Origin: an uncultured beta proteobacterium
Lineage (GTDB): Bacteria; Pseudomonadota; Gammaproteobacteria; Burkholderiales; Rhodocyclaceae
Direction: 5' to 3'
Length of the DNA stretch: 7,552 bases
NCBI GenBank assembly: GCA_903933395.1
Contig: CAIZKA010000296.1
Location: forward strand, 1 to 7,552
Of the stretch, positions 6,389-7,552 are shown piece by piece; the stretch's first letter is position 1, and every line of letters begins with the position of its first letter. The position numbers and the translations under genes were made by a program. The notes beneath the pieces are model-generated. The model saw nothing but the letters and a program-made list of their open reading frames with translations, ran no database searches and was not told the origin of the DNA.

Positions 6389-6392
<4 letters not shown>
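5448..6392 (-). CDS. cysB: LysR-type cysteine regulon activator CysB
   Basis: CysB is the tetrameric LysR-family activator of sulfate uptake and cysteine genes; its inducers are N-acetylserine/O-acetylserine. The 314-residue protein has an N-terminal winged helix-turn-helix (about 1-60: QQLRIIREAV, LYTSQSGVSKHIKDLEDELG) and a two-lobed effector domain from about 90. The hallmark TTHTQARYALP is present. Thr100, Thr102, Gln103, Thr149, Trp166 and Thr202 all fall at the same positions as the ligand-contacting residues described for enterobacterial CysB. DADVIKTYV.LGLGVGIVASMA is also typical. These features separate it from generic LysR proteins; the paralogue Cbl is the only close alternative. 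The ATG at 6392 overlaps the cysA stop as ATGA, with no strong ribosome site of its own, so translation is probably coupled to cysA. Lying last in a cysW-cysA-cysB unit, it could be made together with the transporter and form a feedback loop. Confidence 0.93.
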
Positions 6393-7207
<815 letters not shown>

Positions 7208-7212
7208 AGTGC

Positions 7213-7552
7213 TTACTCCGTGGATGCCGCCATTGCCCTGGCGTGCTGGTGCTCGATGAAGGTCTTGATCGCCAGCGTCACCAACGCCAGCAGGGCGAGG
7301 ATCGAGGCGACGGCGAAGGCGGCGGCGAAGTTGTATTCGTTGTAGAGGATCTCGACGTGCAGCGGCAGGGTGTTGGTCAGGCCGCGGATGTGGCCGGAGA
7401 CCACCGAGACCGCGCCGAACTCGCCCATGGCGCGGGCGTTGCAGAGGATCACGCCGTAGAGCAGGCCCCATTTCACATTGGGCAGCGTGACGCGCCAGAA
7501 GGCCTGCCAGCCGGTGGCACCGAGCACGATCGCCGCCTCCTCCTCCTCGCGG
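7213..7552 (-). CDS. cysW: Sulfate permease subunit CysW (C-terminal part)
   Basis: This inner-membrane channel subunit pairs with CysT. The window holds only the last 112 residues; the 5' part lies beyond the right edge. The EAA loop that docks on the ATPase is clear: EEEEAAIVLGATGW followed by AFWRVTLPN. Next come GLLYGVILCNARAMGEFGAV and SVVSGHIRG, then LPLHVEILYNEYN, matching E. coli CysW as I recall it. The last membrane segment is about AAAFAVASILALLALVTLAI, followed by a short polar tail ending AMAASTE. The tail is shorter than the E. coli one. The GTG at 7525-7527 is an internal valine codon in this block and not a start. The gene is followed after 5 bases by cysA. Confidence 0.93.
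   Translation of the reverse strand, partial: REEEEAAIVLGATGWQAFWRVTLPNVKWGLLYGVILCNARAMGEFGAVSVVSGHIRGLTNTLPLHVEILYNEYNFAAAFAVASILALLALVTLAIKTFIEHQHARAMAASTE
7216..7219 (-). promoter_or_regulatory. cysA ribosome-binding site inside the cysW end
   Basis: GGAG on the minus strand, eight bases ahead of the cysA ATG at 7207 and overlapping the last codons of cysW. It supports this start over any upstream in-frame codon. Confidence 0.65.

Overview
The window is a high-G+C proteobacterial chromosome segment devoted largely to sulfate uptake and cysteine synthesis. Protein-level resemblance (Sbp, CysW, CysA, CysB, CysK) and the G/C-rich codon use suggest a betaproteobacterium, perhaps of the Rhodocyclales. 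That placement is inference from recalled sequences, not from a search.

Layout, left to right. (1) 1-1096: a plus-strand gene for the periplasmic sulfate-binding protein Sbp, preceded by a short upstream region with a 12-base direct repeat. (2) 1097-1311: a non-coding gap with two hairpins. (3) 1312-3519, minus strand: a 735-residue fusion of an OsmC-like domain to a full E. coli-type YcaO protein. Its DNA is clearly more A/T-rich than everything around it. (4) 3602-3913, plus strand: the 3' remnant of an RBBP9/YdeN-type alpha/beta hydrolase, cut off where the region upstream of the ycaO gene begins, and ending in a strong hairpin. (5) 3943-5370, minus strand: a tightly packed trio reading orf105, orf51, cysK. 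(6) 5448-7552, minus strand: cysW (3' part only), cysA and cysB, with cysA and cysB overlapping by ATGA.

How the genes work together. Sbp captures periplasmic sulfate, CysW (with a CysT partner presumably beyond the right edge) forms the channel, and CysA drives import. CysB is the LysR-type activator of the cysteine regulon, and CysK joins sulfide to O-acetylserine. Two small unrecognised proteins lie directly upstream of cysK, apparently in its transcription unit. The OsmC-YcaO gene looks like a later arrival: its composition differs and it abuts a truncated gene.

The points most worth a second look are the OsmC-YcaO fusion and its likely acquisition, a CysA about 90 residues shorter than usual whose end is fused into the start of cysB, and the orf105/orf51 pair ahead of cysK. 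No tRNA, rRNA, CRISPR array, transposase or recognisable attachment site was seen.
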